Below the pieces are notes generated by a model. The model was not told where the DNA came from. It did no database searches and saw only the letters and a list, made by a program, of their open reading frames with translations. This document shows, in pieces, positions 35,501 through 46,681 of a DNA stretch of 64,000 nt; the stretch's first letter is position 1, and the number at the start of each line of letters is the position of its first letter. Origin of the DNA: Dysidea avara (Eukaryota; Porifera; Demospongiae; Dictyoceratida; Dysideidae); contig NC_089273.1 of assembly GCF_963678975.1 (NCBI RefSeq), forward strand, positions 31,124,973 through 31,188,972, in the 5' to 3' direction. Made by a program: the position numbers and the translations under genes.

Positions 35501-36637
35501 TTTAGTAAATTGACTGCAGATGAATGGAAAAACTGGACTTTGTTGTTTTCTCCACTTGTGTTGCATAATTATCTACCTCAAGATCACCTAGATTGTTGGC
35601 AATCATACATTTCTGCTTGTGAGATTTATTGCTCTTCAACACTAACATTAGATGACATCGACAGAGCAAAAGAGTTGATGAAATGCTTTTTCACATCAGC
35701 TGAATCGCTCTATGGTGCCCCCTTTTTAACAATAAACACTCATTTACATTTACATCTCCCTGACATTTTTAAAGACTATGGCCCATGCTACGGATACTGG
35801 CTATTTAGCTTTGAACGCTATAATGGCATTTTGGGAAAGTATCATACCAATCAACTTTCTGTTGAAGTTCAATTAATGCGTAGGTTTATCGAGAATGTGG
35901 CACACATTAGAAACATTGATAGACCTTACGCACTATCTCCAGAGCATTGTCCTATTTTCAAAACCTTGCTAGGTGCCACAAGTAGTGGTTCTGCATCGGA
36001 CACTGTGTTTGGCCAAACAATTTATCCAGCAGTAGCTGGTGATTTTACTGATTTTTCTTCATTGCAAACCGGCATGATTGAATTTTTGTCACCTTTTATA
36101 TTATACCATTTTGATCGTACTGAGATTTTCAACTTGAGAATATGCTACCAGAAATTTATTCCAGATGTAGATGTGCTAGAAATTCCACAACTTTGTCGCA
36201 CATACAAAAAGGCAATGTGGTTTACCCAATATCTAAAAAGCTCCAAGTATCCTAAGGGAGTACAAACTTGCATTTTAGCTCACTGGGTAGGGAGAGATGG
36301 ACAGATAATTGATGCAGCTGCTGGTGACTTATCATCTTGTGGTAGGATAGAATATTTTTTCAGCCAGCAGCTATTGCTTACCAATGGCCAGTACACTGAG
36401 ACAAGAATGGCCTGTGTAAAGTGGTTTCAACAACATGATCTTAGGCACGTCTTAATGAAACCAGCTCAACTTTGGCATGAAAATTCCTTTAAGGCATTTG
36501 GTCCTGCATCATTTATTCCAATGGAGAAAGTACTGGAAATCTGTGTCTCTATAAGCTTATCTGTAGATTCAGAAATGGTAATTGCTGTAAATCCTTTGAG
36601 AAAAAATTCTTTTTATAAAAATATTATTACTTCATGA
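32591..36637 (+). pseudogene. Tnp2-type CACTA transposase, broken
   Basis: Exon 1 (32591-32789) starts MATFPRKRTWHCGHC, with a C-x2-C...H...H zinc-finger pattern, and is spliced (phase 1) to 33683. Later blocks: HIEFRNHPFSSCRNPCG; a Tnp2 (Transposase_21) core with NCDWFQPFD, IIPGPGEPS, YLRPLVKELNFLW and a C-x2-C (CWKC); and DPMHNL, equivalent to the D-x-M-H block of plant transposases. From 35387 a DUF4218-like part reads SFERYNGILGKY. Stop at 36635-36637. The aspartates of NCDWFQPF and DPMHN are likely catalytic by comparison with the family. Breaks: frame changes near 34180 and 34345, a MITE directly after DPMHNL (35098), and a stop plus frameshift at about 35385. One exon boundary near 33910-33965 is unclear. 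The source of mobility must be elsewhere if the element is still active. Confidence 0.9.
35098..35346. mobile_element. GTGACC-end MITE in the transposase, TSD ATTT
   Basis: Ends GTGACCGGGCCTGCG and the inverse; GGGCATGTGGGCAC just inside. It is flanked by ATTT at 35094-35097 and 35347-35350. Removing the element with one ATTT rejoins the transposase frame across the D-x-M-H block, so the insertion site and the 4-bp duplication are certain. Subfamily a, like 11300-11547. Confidence 0.97.
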
Positions 36638-37220
36638 AATATGTAACCAATTATGTTTTGTATGCTTATCTGTTCATGTACTTGATAATTAGTTATGTGT
36701 TAGTAAAAGTAAAGGTATTCTCTAACTATGTACATATTCAGTCAATAAGAAACGTATGCATGCCAGTTTGTAGACTTGCGTCTAAAAAGTTTCATATATA
36801 ATGACCATGAAAGTTTCTCAACAATAGTATTTGACAGTTAATTATTTGGTAGTTACTACCTTCATGCTTTTCTTGTAAGACATACACTGATTATTTTCTG
36901 TCAGAACTGAATTTTATCAATTTTTATTAAGTATGGAATGACTGTATGCGCATGCATAGTTCCAGCACATTTGTGCTATATTTCCTTCACTTATGTCTTA
37001 CATTAGGTGAAAAGTACATCTGTGATGAATACAACATTTTTTGTGAATGTGAAATGTAGCAAATATGAAATGCAAATGAATTTGTATGCACCACAGATTT
37101 ATGACATGCTGTTTTCTCATATTAAACACTTCATATTTCCTTTAGGTATTGCACAGGTCACATATGTAGTACATATTGTCTTAAATATGTGCAACATGTA
37201 TGATACTAAAGCACATTTGA

Positions 37221-37244
37221 GCAAATACATTTTTTCTTGTAGTG
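37221..37244 (-). repeat. CACTA right terminal inverted repeat
   Basis: Inverse of 30711-30734 with two or three differences; ends TTGTAGTG, followed by the TAA duplication. Confidence 0.95.
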
Positions 37245-37480
37245 TAAATGCTAGCAATGGCTAGACCATAAATAAAGCAAGACTTCCAAATATTTAACAG
37301 ATTGACCACCAAGACAGAGGAAGTGTTTCATGGCAATAACTTATGCTTGTTGGAGATAAGAAAAAAAGCCTCACACTTGAATGCATTCAGTTTAAAGTCA
37401 TATGTTTGTCCAATCACAAATATGATCAAAGTCCTCAAGCACAGTAGCTAACAATTCACCATCAGATTCACTCTTAATAT

Positions 37481-38369
37481 GTGACCAGATCTGCAAAAAG
37501 GAGTCTTGTAGCCTTTCCAAGTTTGATGAGTCATAACCCATCATGTGTTTAAATCTATTATCTTAAAATTACATCCAGGAATGGTAGGAGTGTAAAGTGA
37601 CCAAATTTCAGGCTGGTATATACCATACTCACAAGTCAAGGTATGGATTGCCAAGTACATGCAATGGACAAAATTTCATAATAATGAAAAAATTGACTGT
37701 TGCCCCTAGCAACCTAAATTTTACATTATTTGTAGGTGTCGTTGTCTCAAGTCACCTGTCAAAGTTTTAGAAGGATAGCATATATTATATAAGTAATGAG
37801 ACATGACTTTTTGAAGCTGCAATTTTCCCATACATTGCCAAAGAGGGGCAACAGTTGCCCCTTCTCGGTAATCAGGTACTATCTGATTATACTGAAATCA
37901 CATGGTTATGTAAAAATACAAACACCTTTTGTGCACCACATAAATCATGGAATTCAAAGAATGTCATATCTTATGACCTATATACACTATCCTTTTATAA
38001 CTTGGAGAGATTATTGTTGACATTCACATCTACAAATTATGTAAAATAGAGATATAATTATGTACTTTTGAATTTTTGGTTTTGCAATTTGCATACATTG
38101 AAATACCTCATTTTTGTGATTGCCCAGAAGGGGCAACTGTAGCCCTCTCATATAGATATGCATGGGAAAACTACAAAATTAATTTCAAAATGTCGTATCT
38201 TATGACATATATGCTATCATTTCAAAATTTGTAGAAGTTACTCTAGACGTTATCACCTAAAAATAATGGGAAATTCATGTCGCTAGGGGCAACGGTTATT
38301 TCTATATGCTATAAAGCCTTATTATGGAATTTGTCTATTGGAAAGGCCCCTTTTTTCAGATCCGGTCAC
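37481..38369. mobile_element. GTGACC-end element, long (889 bp)
   Basis: Left end GTGACCAGATCTGCAAAAAG, right end inverse of GTGACCGGATCTG. Flanks ATAT and AAAT differ at one position. The interior repeats CATATCTTATGAC-type and GGGGCAAC-type segments (37795-38010 and 38095-38290), so it contains an internal duplication. No coding frame. Confidence 0.75.
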
Positions 38370-38708
38370 AAATACAGGGTTTTGCTAAGTGATTAAAGTA
38401 ACTTATTACATAAAGTTACTTCTTATTATAGCCAAATAAACAGCTAGTGGCAGCCACAGTAAAAGCTTTCATAGTTTCAACTGGGCTACTAATTTTCTAT
38501 ATCTTTCTATGGTTCAACCATATGTACCTATAAAATTGATGGCTATAGACTGGGATATAATTCCACTGAGCTATGATTATTAGTTGTAACACTTTAGCTA
38601 CCTATATATAGAGTATTCTGCAACACTGTACCACTGTGACACTTCATGATCAGATCAAAAGGTTATAATATTCACATCATCTGCGGTTACAGCTAGGCTA
38701 CTAGTAGT

Positions 38709-38910
38709 ATGCAAGGAAATGTTGACATAAGAAAAATTTGACGAATTCAGACTTCAGCAGATTTTATGAATAAAATGTTGATGAAAATGAAGAAATTGTA
38801 GGCAAAACCTGTACTTTTAACGGCACTTATAAACATTTGACGAATTTAAATTTGACGAATTAAACCAATTCGTTAAATTTTTTTGATGTCAAAATTTCCT
38901 TACGTACGGT
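38709..38910. mobile_element. MITE with AAGGAAAT...TTGACGAATT ends
   Basis: GCAAGGAAATGTTGACATAA through AATTTGACGAATT is matched inverted by AATTCGTTAAATTTTTTTGA through AATTTCCTTACG. TTGACGAATT also occurs internally. Sequence overlap with the 46474 element (GACGAATTTG, TTTCCTTGTC) suggests relationship. Confidence 0.65.
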
Positions 38911-38919
38911 AATATTCCA

Positions 38920-39265
38920 GCATAGTATGGAACTGGAGTACTATGCCAGCATAATGCTGGTATATTTTTTATTAAGTGGACATTTCAAACTATGTAACTT
39001 AATTCCATGATAATAGATTAATACTCCCTAATAGAGCAGTCTTAAATACATTGCACATAGCCCCTTATATCAATACCCTCTAATAGAACAGTCATTTTGT
39101 ACTCTAATGGAGCATGCACTGATTAAAATGTTCCAAGATAATTGCAAGAAATGGTGCTAAGCTAGGAGCATGATGGGAACGCTGAAGAGCATAATAGTTG
39201 GAATTTTTAGGAAATTCCTGAAAACATTTTGGGCTAAATTTTGAGCATATTTGACTCAGGCCTAG
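38920..39265. repeat. Short-minisatellite copy of the 12650 element
   Basis: It shares the module order with 12650-13150 but has only about 1.5 units of the 21-bp repeat (39167-39203). Confidence 0.75.
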
Positions 39266-39288
39266 TTATGACAATATATTATATAGTT

Positions 39289-39401
39289 ATACAACGGCCA
39301 CGAGTGCTCTGCCTGATATAAACGCACGAGCCTGAGGGCCGTTAGGCCCGAAGGCAAGTGCGTTTATACAGGCAGAGCACGAGTGCACGTTGTATAACTG
39401 C
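39289..39401. mobile_element. Foldback element
   Basis: TTATACAACGGCCACGAGTG and its near-inverse form the ends; CTGCCTGATATAAACGCAC pairs with GTGCGTTTATACAGGCAG. Related in layout to 13519-13631. Confidence 0.8.
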
Positions 39402-41210
39402 TATGTACCACTCTCCTAATAGGTGGGGAGAGTCTCACAAGACAGCTGTAACACTTATAAAGGCCAGGTTTCTAACATCGATTGTGGGTAACCAAGCTGG
39501 ACGTTGCGATGACGTTCCCCCTGCAGTACTGCAGCCACCTGAGATATTGAAAGCTAGTACGCTATGGGTTATATCACTAACCTGCATTCGCTGTTCGACT
39601 CTCATCATGTAGTGCTCAGCATGCCAGCGTGATCACTCAATCGCCATATAGACTAATCGCCATAGTGATTCTCTCGAGCAAAAAAAAAAGTAGCTAAATA
39701 GACGTTTTAAGTAAACAAAACCTAACTACTAAACGATGCTAGTCTAATTCTTACTATTCGCACTGGCTAAACTCGAATCAGGTGGCATGACAAAACTGGT
39801 TACCACAATCGAACGTAAAGGTTAGTATTATTTAGAATATATTTGTTTTATTGAGTCATTGTCGAAGTGGGCTACAGTTTAATCTGGGCTAAGATCACAC
39901 CAGACGAGTAAGGTGTATAAGTACGTTTATATAATATTATATATGTAGACTAGAGTTGTGGCCACCGGTGTTGGATTTTTCGATCGCCATTGGCTGCTTG
40001 TAAACATTATACGTATTGGTGACGTTATGGCCCACAATCGACCTTTACATGTCAGGCTATAAAAGAATTCGAGTGATCTGTGAAGTGTCTTTCCACCTAT
40101 TAGGTGAGGTGTCGTAGTGGTCTTCGCCACCGGCACTTGTGCTATGCTGCACAAAACCGCAGCCAGTGCAATATCTGTATATTGCACTGCGGTCGGTGCA
40201 TTATAACTTATAATGCACTCGTTGTGGTCTACAAGACCGCAACCAGTGCGTTATAAGTTATAATGCACTCGCTGTGGTCTGCAGCAGTGCAATATACAAA
40301 TTATGGCACTGGCGGTGCCTTTGAACTGCCCACGCAGAGTGGTACATATATAATTATACAATATTATGCTGTGATATTGATGCTACAGAACTTTTTTGAA
40401 CATTCACATACAACTCATATCAGGGGTCATCCATATAAATTACACATATGGCTCACAAGATCAGATATCAAAAAAAAGAGATATTTATCCCCTTTGTTCT
40501 TTGCTTAAAGTTTTACATTGCGGGTTTGAATTCAGTATGGACTTTACTTAATATATTATGGTTATTGCTTTACAATGACCTTGCAGCACTGAAGGTCTGA
40601 CAGTGTTCAGGTAGGCTACTATAGGTTTTCTATTGAAGAACAATTAGTATAGTGTACAGACATACCAACTATCACGCATTAGGCGTGAATCTCACTCTTT
40701 GACTAGTAATGTCACGCTCTCACGCCTAACCCTCTGTTTCTCATTCTTTCAGCTTAGTTATCATGCATTTCTCACACCTGATCTGCTTCATAATTAGCTC
40801 TCTGCTTAAAATTGGACAGACCAGTGCCTATTTTTGTACCTTGAGCATGTAGCGACCTTTTTTTTTTTGGTCTTCACTATCAAAAATCCTGCAGTTACAC
40901 TTAGTTGCACTTGAGTCTGGTCTACATTGCTGGTAGTGTCTGATGTCTCACTCCTAAAATTGTTCAGAGGTTGGCATCTCTGATAATATTATTATGTTCT
41001 TTGCTGGGGTCGAAGTGATGGTACTATTTTAACTACTACCAAAGCCAAGGAATGATGAACAAGAACATGATCACCCTTGGTTCACCTATTTATTACTGTA
41101 TCTGGGACAAAGTCTCAGAAAGAGGGAAGAGTTTTAATGTATTTTCATGCTGTTATTGTGCATTGAACTGACTTCATGTCTGAGTTGACTGACTTCATGT
41201 CTTTGTTAGG
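39402..41210. other. Repeat-like region, no supported gene
   Basis: It contains clustered short palindromes built from CAGTGCAATAT, TTATAACTTATAATGCACTC and GGTCTGCAG motifs (about 40140-40300) and a possible short element at 40658-40981 with CAGACATACCAAC / GTTGGCATCTCTG ends but no matching target duplication. No exon is recognised. Confidence 0.45.
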
Positions 41211-41216
41211 TATTGT

Positions 41217-41471
41217 CAGGGGCGGATCTAGAAATTTTCAGAGTGGGTTTCAGGTTCTCTGGAATTGCAAATTCAGCCTAGTTGAAAGTTAAAGACAAAA
41301 AAAAAAGAGAAGGTTACTATGTGGTTTTGAATGCTGTGAAGGTGATTTCAAAGGCAAAAGTATGAAGTTTTGCCAATAGAAAAGCTATAGTATAATACAG
41401 TATGTAGAACTCTTCGTAATTTTTATCACCCAGGCGAATTGTAGGGGTGCGCACTATTAAAACCGCCCCTG
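41217..41471. mobile_element. Short element, CAGGGGCGG ends
   Basis: CAGGGGCGG at the left border and CCGCCCCTG at the right, flanked by ATTGT on both sides (41212-41216 and 41472-41476). The inverted repeat is short (9-10 bp), the interior non-coding. Superfamily not assigned. Confidence 0.65.
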
Positions 41472-41574
41472 ATTGTCTATACTCACAGTTGTAACTATAC
41501 TGTAGAGTTATCTTATCAGTGTAATAGATTATTTTTGCATAACCTTACTAATGGTAAACATGGACTTCTTGTAA

Positions 41575-41871
41575 CACCTATCAATGTATTGCCCCCCCCC
41601 TCAGGCATAAGTGGGGCTTTACATGGGAATTAACACGAAACTGCTGCCCCACTATGGGGCATTTAACAATCGCTCATTAAGTGCCCAAATAGTTTTTGTT
41701 GTAACTTTCTTCGCTATGTCAAATCCCGAGTAAATGCCGCGTTGCAACTGGGGCCAACGGTGGGGATTTGACACGATAGGTTTGCCCTACTATGGGGTAT
41801 TTGACATTCGGCTGTGTCAAATTCCCCATATATGCCCGAGGGGGGGTAGTGGGGCAATACATTGATAGGTG
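41575..41871. mobile_element. CACCTATC-end MITE, copy 2
   Basis: Ends CACCTATCAATGTATTGCCC and the exact inverse. Same interior as 16075-16389, with an extra GTAGTG in the G-rich part. Confidence 0.9.
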
Positions 41872-42025
41872 AATTAGGGAACACTGCCACTATCTGTAAC
41901 ATGCAGTTCCCATAGGCAAGTTATTATTTCACTAATTAGTCTTTGTATATAAGCAGTGTTCTTGTTGTATTAAGTGAGTTTGCAGTTTAAAATTACCCCT
42001 ACCCTCTGCTGCAGAACCTTCCTAG

Positions 42026-42414
42026 CAGGGCCGCACAGAGAAATTAAGGAGCCCAGGGCAAAGAGTTAAAGTGGGGCCCCAGAGGCAAGGAGGTTTCCAT
42101 TCTGAATCACAACTTCACCCAAGCTGTAAGTTGAAGACCCCCCCCCCCCAAAAAGGTCATAACCTGCTAACATGCTAACAATGACAATAGTTACCCCTCA
42201 CCAACCATATCTCCTTATCTATAAGCTTGCTACACTGCTCCTCTGAAGAATACTGTGACTGCTCTATTAGAGTATTTAGATCTGACTGCTCTATTAGAGT
42301 ATATCTATCTTTTAAACAGGTAATCAAGGGGCCCTTTGTGGGGCCTCCTGGGGCCCCTTTCAGGCTGAGGCCCGGGGGAAAATGCCCCAGTTTCCCCCCC
42401 TGTGGACGGCCCTG
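42026..42414. mobile_element. hAT-type MITE, TSD CTTCCTAG
   Basis: Inverted ends CAGGGCCGCACAG and the inverse of CAGGGCCGTCCACAG, flanked by a perfect 8-bp duplication CTTCCTAG (42018-42025 and 42415-42422). The inside has C- and G-runs and two copies of CTGCTCTATTAGAGTAT. No transposase. Its ends differ from the hAT-type family at 6600. Confidence 0.9.
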
Positions 42415-43029
42415 CTTCCTAGTGGAGTATTTATACTGTACTGTGCTCCACAACTAACATTACTTTTAGTGCTACATTCCTAGTTAGTGTTGTGAGGGAA
42501 ACATACCTGTAAAAATTAGTAGTGAATATACTGTGGTGATACAATAAAATAATATCACTGCAAATTTTAGTTACCATCACTAAAAAATTCAGTATACCTT
42601 GCCACAAATAGGAACAAGTCAATTTTGTTTTTTTCCACCTATTTTTTTCCAGTGATTTTTCACGTATTATGCTCCATATTTTCTGCAGATATATATATTA
42701 TTTTGCTCAGCATTAACCTTTGTTAATTGACCATTTCTAAGTGCAAACTAAGCTACAATTTCACTTTAAAGTGACTGTTCTATTAGAGTACTTCGGTCTG
42801 TACTTGCTTTTACAAAAAGCTAGCTAATATATTTACTTAACATATATGTAACTGTTCTACTAGAATTTCTTGATCGCCAATTGCTCTTAATTTCCCATAA
42901 CTATTAGCTACGTATTGTTGATATTTTATCATGTGTGACTGATCTTAGGATATCTCAATCACCGGTGTATAGCTCTCTCCTGTATGTTTTGTATACATAT
43001 ATACTGTGTACACATCACTGTGTCATTGC

Positions 43030-43165
43030 CACAGCTATAAGTCATTGAAGTCTCAGCCCTTGTAATTGTTGTTAGGTTAGGTAATCCTAAGGCTGCAGTA
43101 CATGTTGCTGTCAGACCTTCAGTGCTGGTCACTGTAAAGCATTAATAACAATAAAAACAATACAC
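43030..43165 (+). mobile_element. SINE 3' part
   Basis: GTTAGGTTAGGTAATCCTAA, GTTGCTGTCAGACCTTCAGT, CACTGTAAAGCATTAATAAC and an A/AAC-rich tail. The inverse is at 54908-55010, where it is preceded by a TGTAT tandem tail; a shorter piece is at 10611. Confidence 0.6.
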
Positions 43166-43218
43166 TCCTCTACCGCACTCTTTAGCTAAAATACAAACAT
43201 TAATGTACACTGAAACAC

Positions 43219-43318
43219 TAGTCTCGCGTAGCCAGTTTTTTTTTCCTTTTATGTGTGGGTGGGAAAAAAGGAGACCCCACACACAAAAGGAAAAAAAGGG
43301 TCTGGCTATGCAAGACTA
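43219..43318. mobile_element. Foldback MITE, TAGTCT ends
   Basis: TAGTCTCGCGTAGCCAG pairs with CTGGCTATGCAAGACTA at the ends; the two halves continue as complementary T-rich and A-rich runs. Length 100 bp. Confidence 0.8.
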
Positions 43319-43807
43319 CTGAAAATGGTATGGACAGTCAAGCCAACCAGCTTAGTAATCCAGGGAGTCCACGAAAACACCCACCCATTATATGATTGTC
43401 CTTTCATTCAACATGGATTCTATTCCTGGTGAGTACGAAGTCTCAAGCCTTGTAGTTTTCTTAAACATCACTAATTATGACATAATTTTAACTGCATTTC
43501 TTAAGTACTTGGTTGCATAATTATTTATGTCCACTTCCAAAAATTGCACTTATTATGCTAGTATTTTGCTCACTGCTTTCACACACCCATTTTGCCAAAA
43601 CTTTGCTGGTACAAATATCACTGCTTATTAAAATTTTTAGTGGTTTCAATCAGCTAGTTACATATTATGTATATACAAATATAAATAAAGTTATTGAATA
43701 AAAACTGTGCGTTCTAAAAGATGCTGTGCTACGTAACAATTCTTCTAGGGAATATCTAAGAGAAACAACATTGGGTAAACCCAAGCCACAAAAACAAAAA
43801 CACATAC

Positions 43808-44021
43808 CATTAAAAGCAGCAGCAATTGTAATATTCTTCTGAAGACTTTCTTTTCCTCCCATCAAAACAAATTCTAAGCGCTGCTGTGTGCCAAAAAATG
43901 ATCTGTTTTTCACTTTTATACCAAGTTTAAGTCGTGGAGGATATGACCCAAATTCCACTTTTTCCTTGAGCTCTTTAAGCAACAAGTGATTTCTATAGCA
44001 TTGTTGGAAATCCACATTTTC
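43808..44021 (-). CDS. ZU5 gene, exon d
   Basis: A 214-nt minus-strand exon between the acceptor TTATACAG and the donor AATG/GTATGTG; incoming phase 0, outgoing phase 1. It encodes ENVDFQQCYRNHLLLKELKE, then LKLGIKVKNRSFFG, then RLEFVLMGGKESLQKN. The LKLGIKVK segment resembles the C-terminal half of exon c (EFTFGSCSTKLKLDINK), so the two exons may encode repeats of one small beta-rich unit. No known domain identified. It follows exon c in phase, and a further exon must lie downstream (below 43808). Confidence 0.6.
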
Positions 44022-44147
44022 CTGTATAACAAGAACAGCATGTAACATATGTAATACACAAATATGTACATATAATTGCATAAATCAGTTAACTGAGTAC
44101 ACATTTAGAAGCTAATTTGCTTAAAAACAAGGTGATACCGTAAGTTC

Positions 44148-44428
44148 TCTAAAAATTCGGCCCCTCTATTTATTCGGCACCCGTATTCTAACAGTGAAAT
44201 AATTTCCTCTAATAAAAATTTTTGGCACGTTTGCTATTTTTGCAATGGATGCTGATAGTGACGAGAACGTCAGAGTTGTCTAGCCTTAATATCGACGATA
44301 CCAATTATATTGTGACAAGTGGTCGATCAACTAAAATTAGTGGTGATTACTATCTAATTATAGGCCGAAATTCGGTGAGACGAAAATTATTGATTTAAAA
44401 ACATGCCAAATTTTTAGAGGACTTACGG
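44148..44428. mobile_element. TA-flanked MITE, CCGTAAGT ends
   Basis: Inverted ends CCGTAAGTTCTCTAAAAATT and its near-inverse, flanked by TA on both sides (44146-44147 and 44429-44430). Tc1/mariner-type by target site. 281 bp, non-coding. Confidence 0.85.
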
Positions 44429-44644
44429 TATTAAAATTTTAGATGTTAAATGTGCCAACCTTATAATTGAGGAAACTTTACATTGTAACTTATCTATGCA
44501 TAATATATTTATTAAATATCTAACAATTACGACAATATGTAAAAACGCAATGTAATAGTGCAAACACATCCTGAAAGCATTCATTATATTAAATGTGCAT
44601 GCATTTTATATATTATATGGCTGGGTTCGTAAATACCAAGTGCA

Positions 44645-44749
44645 GAATGCAAATATTATATTCCAGTACTGAGATATGTTCTATTGTGTGACAAGGTGTA
44701 GTTTGTGCCCAAACACCCTATTTTTGCAGGGGTGGTCACAATTGCTATC
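44645..44749. mobile_element. Partial GTGACC-end MITE (subfamily a)
   Basis: TTGTGCCCAAACACCC and TTTTTGCAGGGGTGGTCAC match the right half of 11300-11547; the left half is missing or too diverged. Confidence 0.6.
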
Positions 44750-44830
44750 ACACTTGTCTTCTGCTTAACTTAATTAGCAAATCAACCCCAATCCATGAAT
44801 ATCCACTGATTGCAACCCAAGACACTAAGC

Positions 44831-44851
44831 ACCTATCTATCTATCTATCTA

Positions 44852-44898
<47 letters not shown>

Positions 44899-44899
44899 G
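44831..44899. repeat. Microsatellite (TATC)n(TGTC)n
   Basis: About five CTAT units followed by about a dozen CTGT units. Confidence 0.97.
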
Positions 44900-44920
44900 G
44901 ATTCTGCTTCTATAGATGTT

Positions 44921-45230
44921 TGTAGCTGAACTCTCTACAAGGTGACTTATTAGGAATGTAGCTTGAGTTTTCTTCTATGCCTACGCCTTCAATGTGCTAT
45001 AGGAAGAAACGGAAGCACTTAGTGAGCAGCAACAAAATTAATTTCATGGAAATCTTGTGTTATTATGTGCTGAGTTAGTGACGTATGGTGACTTGCTACA
45101 TAACTGAAGGATAATTTGTAACGTAGTTCAATTCTCTATAAAGTGACTTATTACATGACTTGTCTACAAGGTGACTTGTTACAATACTGAACCCTCTACT
45201 GGGTGACTTGCAATATAGCTGAATTAATGC
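44921..45230 (-). repeat. Diverged satellite monomers
   Basis: GTAGCTGAACTCTCTACAAG, then similar CTCTACAAGGTGACTTGT units, are the reverse complement of the 31-bp monomer of the 57905-60950 array. Confidence 0.65.
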
Positions 45231-45429
45231 AAACTTCAATAAAGGGTCATAGCTCACATGTCTGTTTGTGTACTACAACGAAACAAAATATTTTAAACTT
45301 CTCCTGCGGAGGCTAATAAGATGATATCTTGTGTTACAACATATTGTGTGATATTGCAGGGTTGTAATGGGCTTTGGTTGTGGATAATTACCCTATTCAG
45401 CTGCCACCCTACTGGAGGTGGATTTCTTT

Positions 45430-45660
45430 AAGATAATAAAGTTAATTACAAGAAGATGCTATATCAAAACAGCAAAGCTATAAATAATGGTGTAGGCCCC
45501 CAAAACAGCAGAGTTGTGAAATCAAAGGTGGCTGCCAAGAAATAGCTGTAATGGTAAGTTAATTTTAATAATGAAAATTTAGATGAATTTGGTGCCAAAT
45601 ACAAGTGGAGGAGCTAAGCAATACAAATTCACCTAAATTTTCATTGTTAAAAATTTTGCC
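45430..45660. repeat. Partial palindromic-family copy
   Basis: AATTTAGATGAATTTGGTGC followed by the inverse AAATTCACCTAAATTTTCAT, with GTGGCTGCCAAGAAATAGCT on the left, is the central part of the family seen whole at 61461-61778. Confidence 0.65.
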
Positions 45661-46473
45661 ATTTACCCTCTCACTGCCAAATTTGTAGAGGCTTCAATGT
45701 ACTGCTTCTACTTACACAAACTATGTAATATAATCCTATAAAACTATATATGTGACCACTGAGTGAAAACTGGACGTTTTCGCAAAATTATATTTTGCCA
45801 TAGAATCATATTGAAATACACTTGGTAAAAATACACGTGCTACATGAAAAATTCATGCACGCTTCAATCACATTTGTATGGACTGATCAAATTGATAAAA
45901 CCTATACACCACTGGATTCACCTGTTTACAGAAAGAAAATCTTTGTTTCGAGTTTGCACAGCAAAGAATACGTGAGTTATGGGTGTGTATTTATGATGTG
46001 GTAAAACAGTGCTCATTTCTTAGTAGGAATGGACCTCTTCTTTGTCAACACGGAGGAGTACAGGGAAAGTACTATACCTTGATTGATTTGCCAGTTCATA
46101 GTGCACAGATTGAGCCAAGTCTAGTGTTGAAACAAATAGCAATTTTTACTATTCGAAGAGTTGTGAACAAAACAAATACAACTTAACAGTCTAGAACTGT
46201 TTATAATAGTACAAATAAACACTGCTAACCTGTTGATAGTTGAAGCAATTATCTCTAAGTCTGGTTTTCAGAGATTTGAGCAAGTACGCATGTGCATATA
46301 GTACGTATATGCATAATGACATTGATTTAAGGTATACGAAAGTAGCAATATGCCATTCTAACTGAATAATTTATCTCCTTACTGTTTCTCTTTATTAGCA
46401 GTGCCATTATCACTGTGAATAATCATCTACAGTGCTTAACTCTTAAACCTGCATAGGCCAGAAAACTGGACTA

Positions 46474-46681
46474 CCGTACAGCGTAATAATTTGATGGCAG
46501 AAAATTTTGACGAATTTGATGAAATGTTTGCAATTTGTCAAAATTTTCCTTGTCAAAGTTCATGTGATTAACTAACTAGAATACTTCTGGTGCAAGACAT
46601 TTGTCAATATTTTCCTCGTCAATGTTCAAGATAAAGAAAATTCATTAAAATTTCCCTGTGTCAAATTATTACGCTGTATGG
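46474..46681. mobile_element. TA-flanked MITE, CCGTACAGCG ends
   Basis: CCGTACAGCGTAATAATTTG at left, inverse of CCATACAGCGTAATAATTTG at right, TA on both sides (46472-46473, 46682-46683). The interior repeats TTGTCAA and ATTTTCCT. Confidence 0.85.

Larger units (their letters stand above)
30711..37244 (+). mobile_element. Complete CACTA (EnSpm/CMC) transposon
   Basis: The left end CACTACAAAAAAAAGTGTAT continues TTGC (to 30734); the right end 37221-37244 is its inverse with two or three differences and ends TAGTG. The element is flanked by TAA on both sides (30708-30710 and 37245-37247), the 3-bp duplication typical of CACTA elements. A subterminal CTCAAATGTG (30890-30899) is inverted at 37212-37221, and other ACATGTG/ACATATG motifs cluster near both ends. 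It contains a Tnp2-type transposase (plus) and a divergent spliced gene (minus). Length is 6534 bp, of which 249 bp plus a 4-bp duplication is a later insertion. Confidence 0.95.

Noticed and set aside
40658..40981. Third hAT-type element with CAGACATACCAAC ends
   Set aside because: End similarity is weak and the flanking 8-mers do not match, so it was not called.
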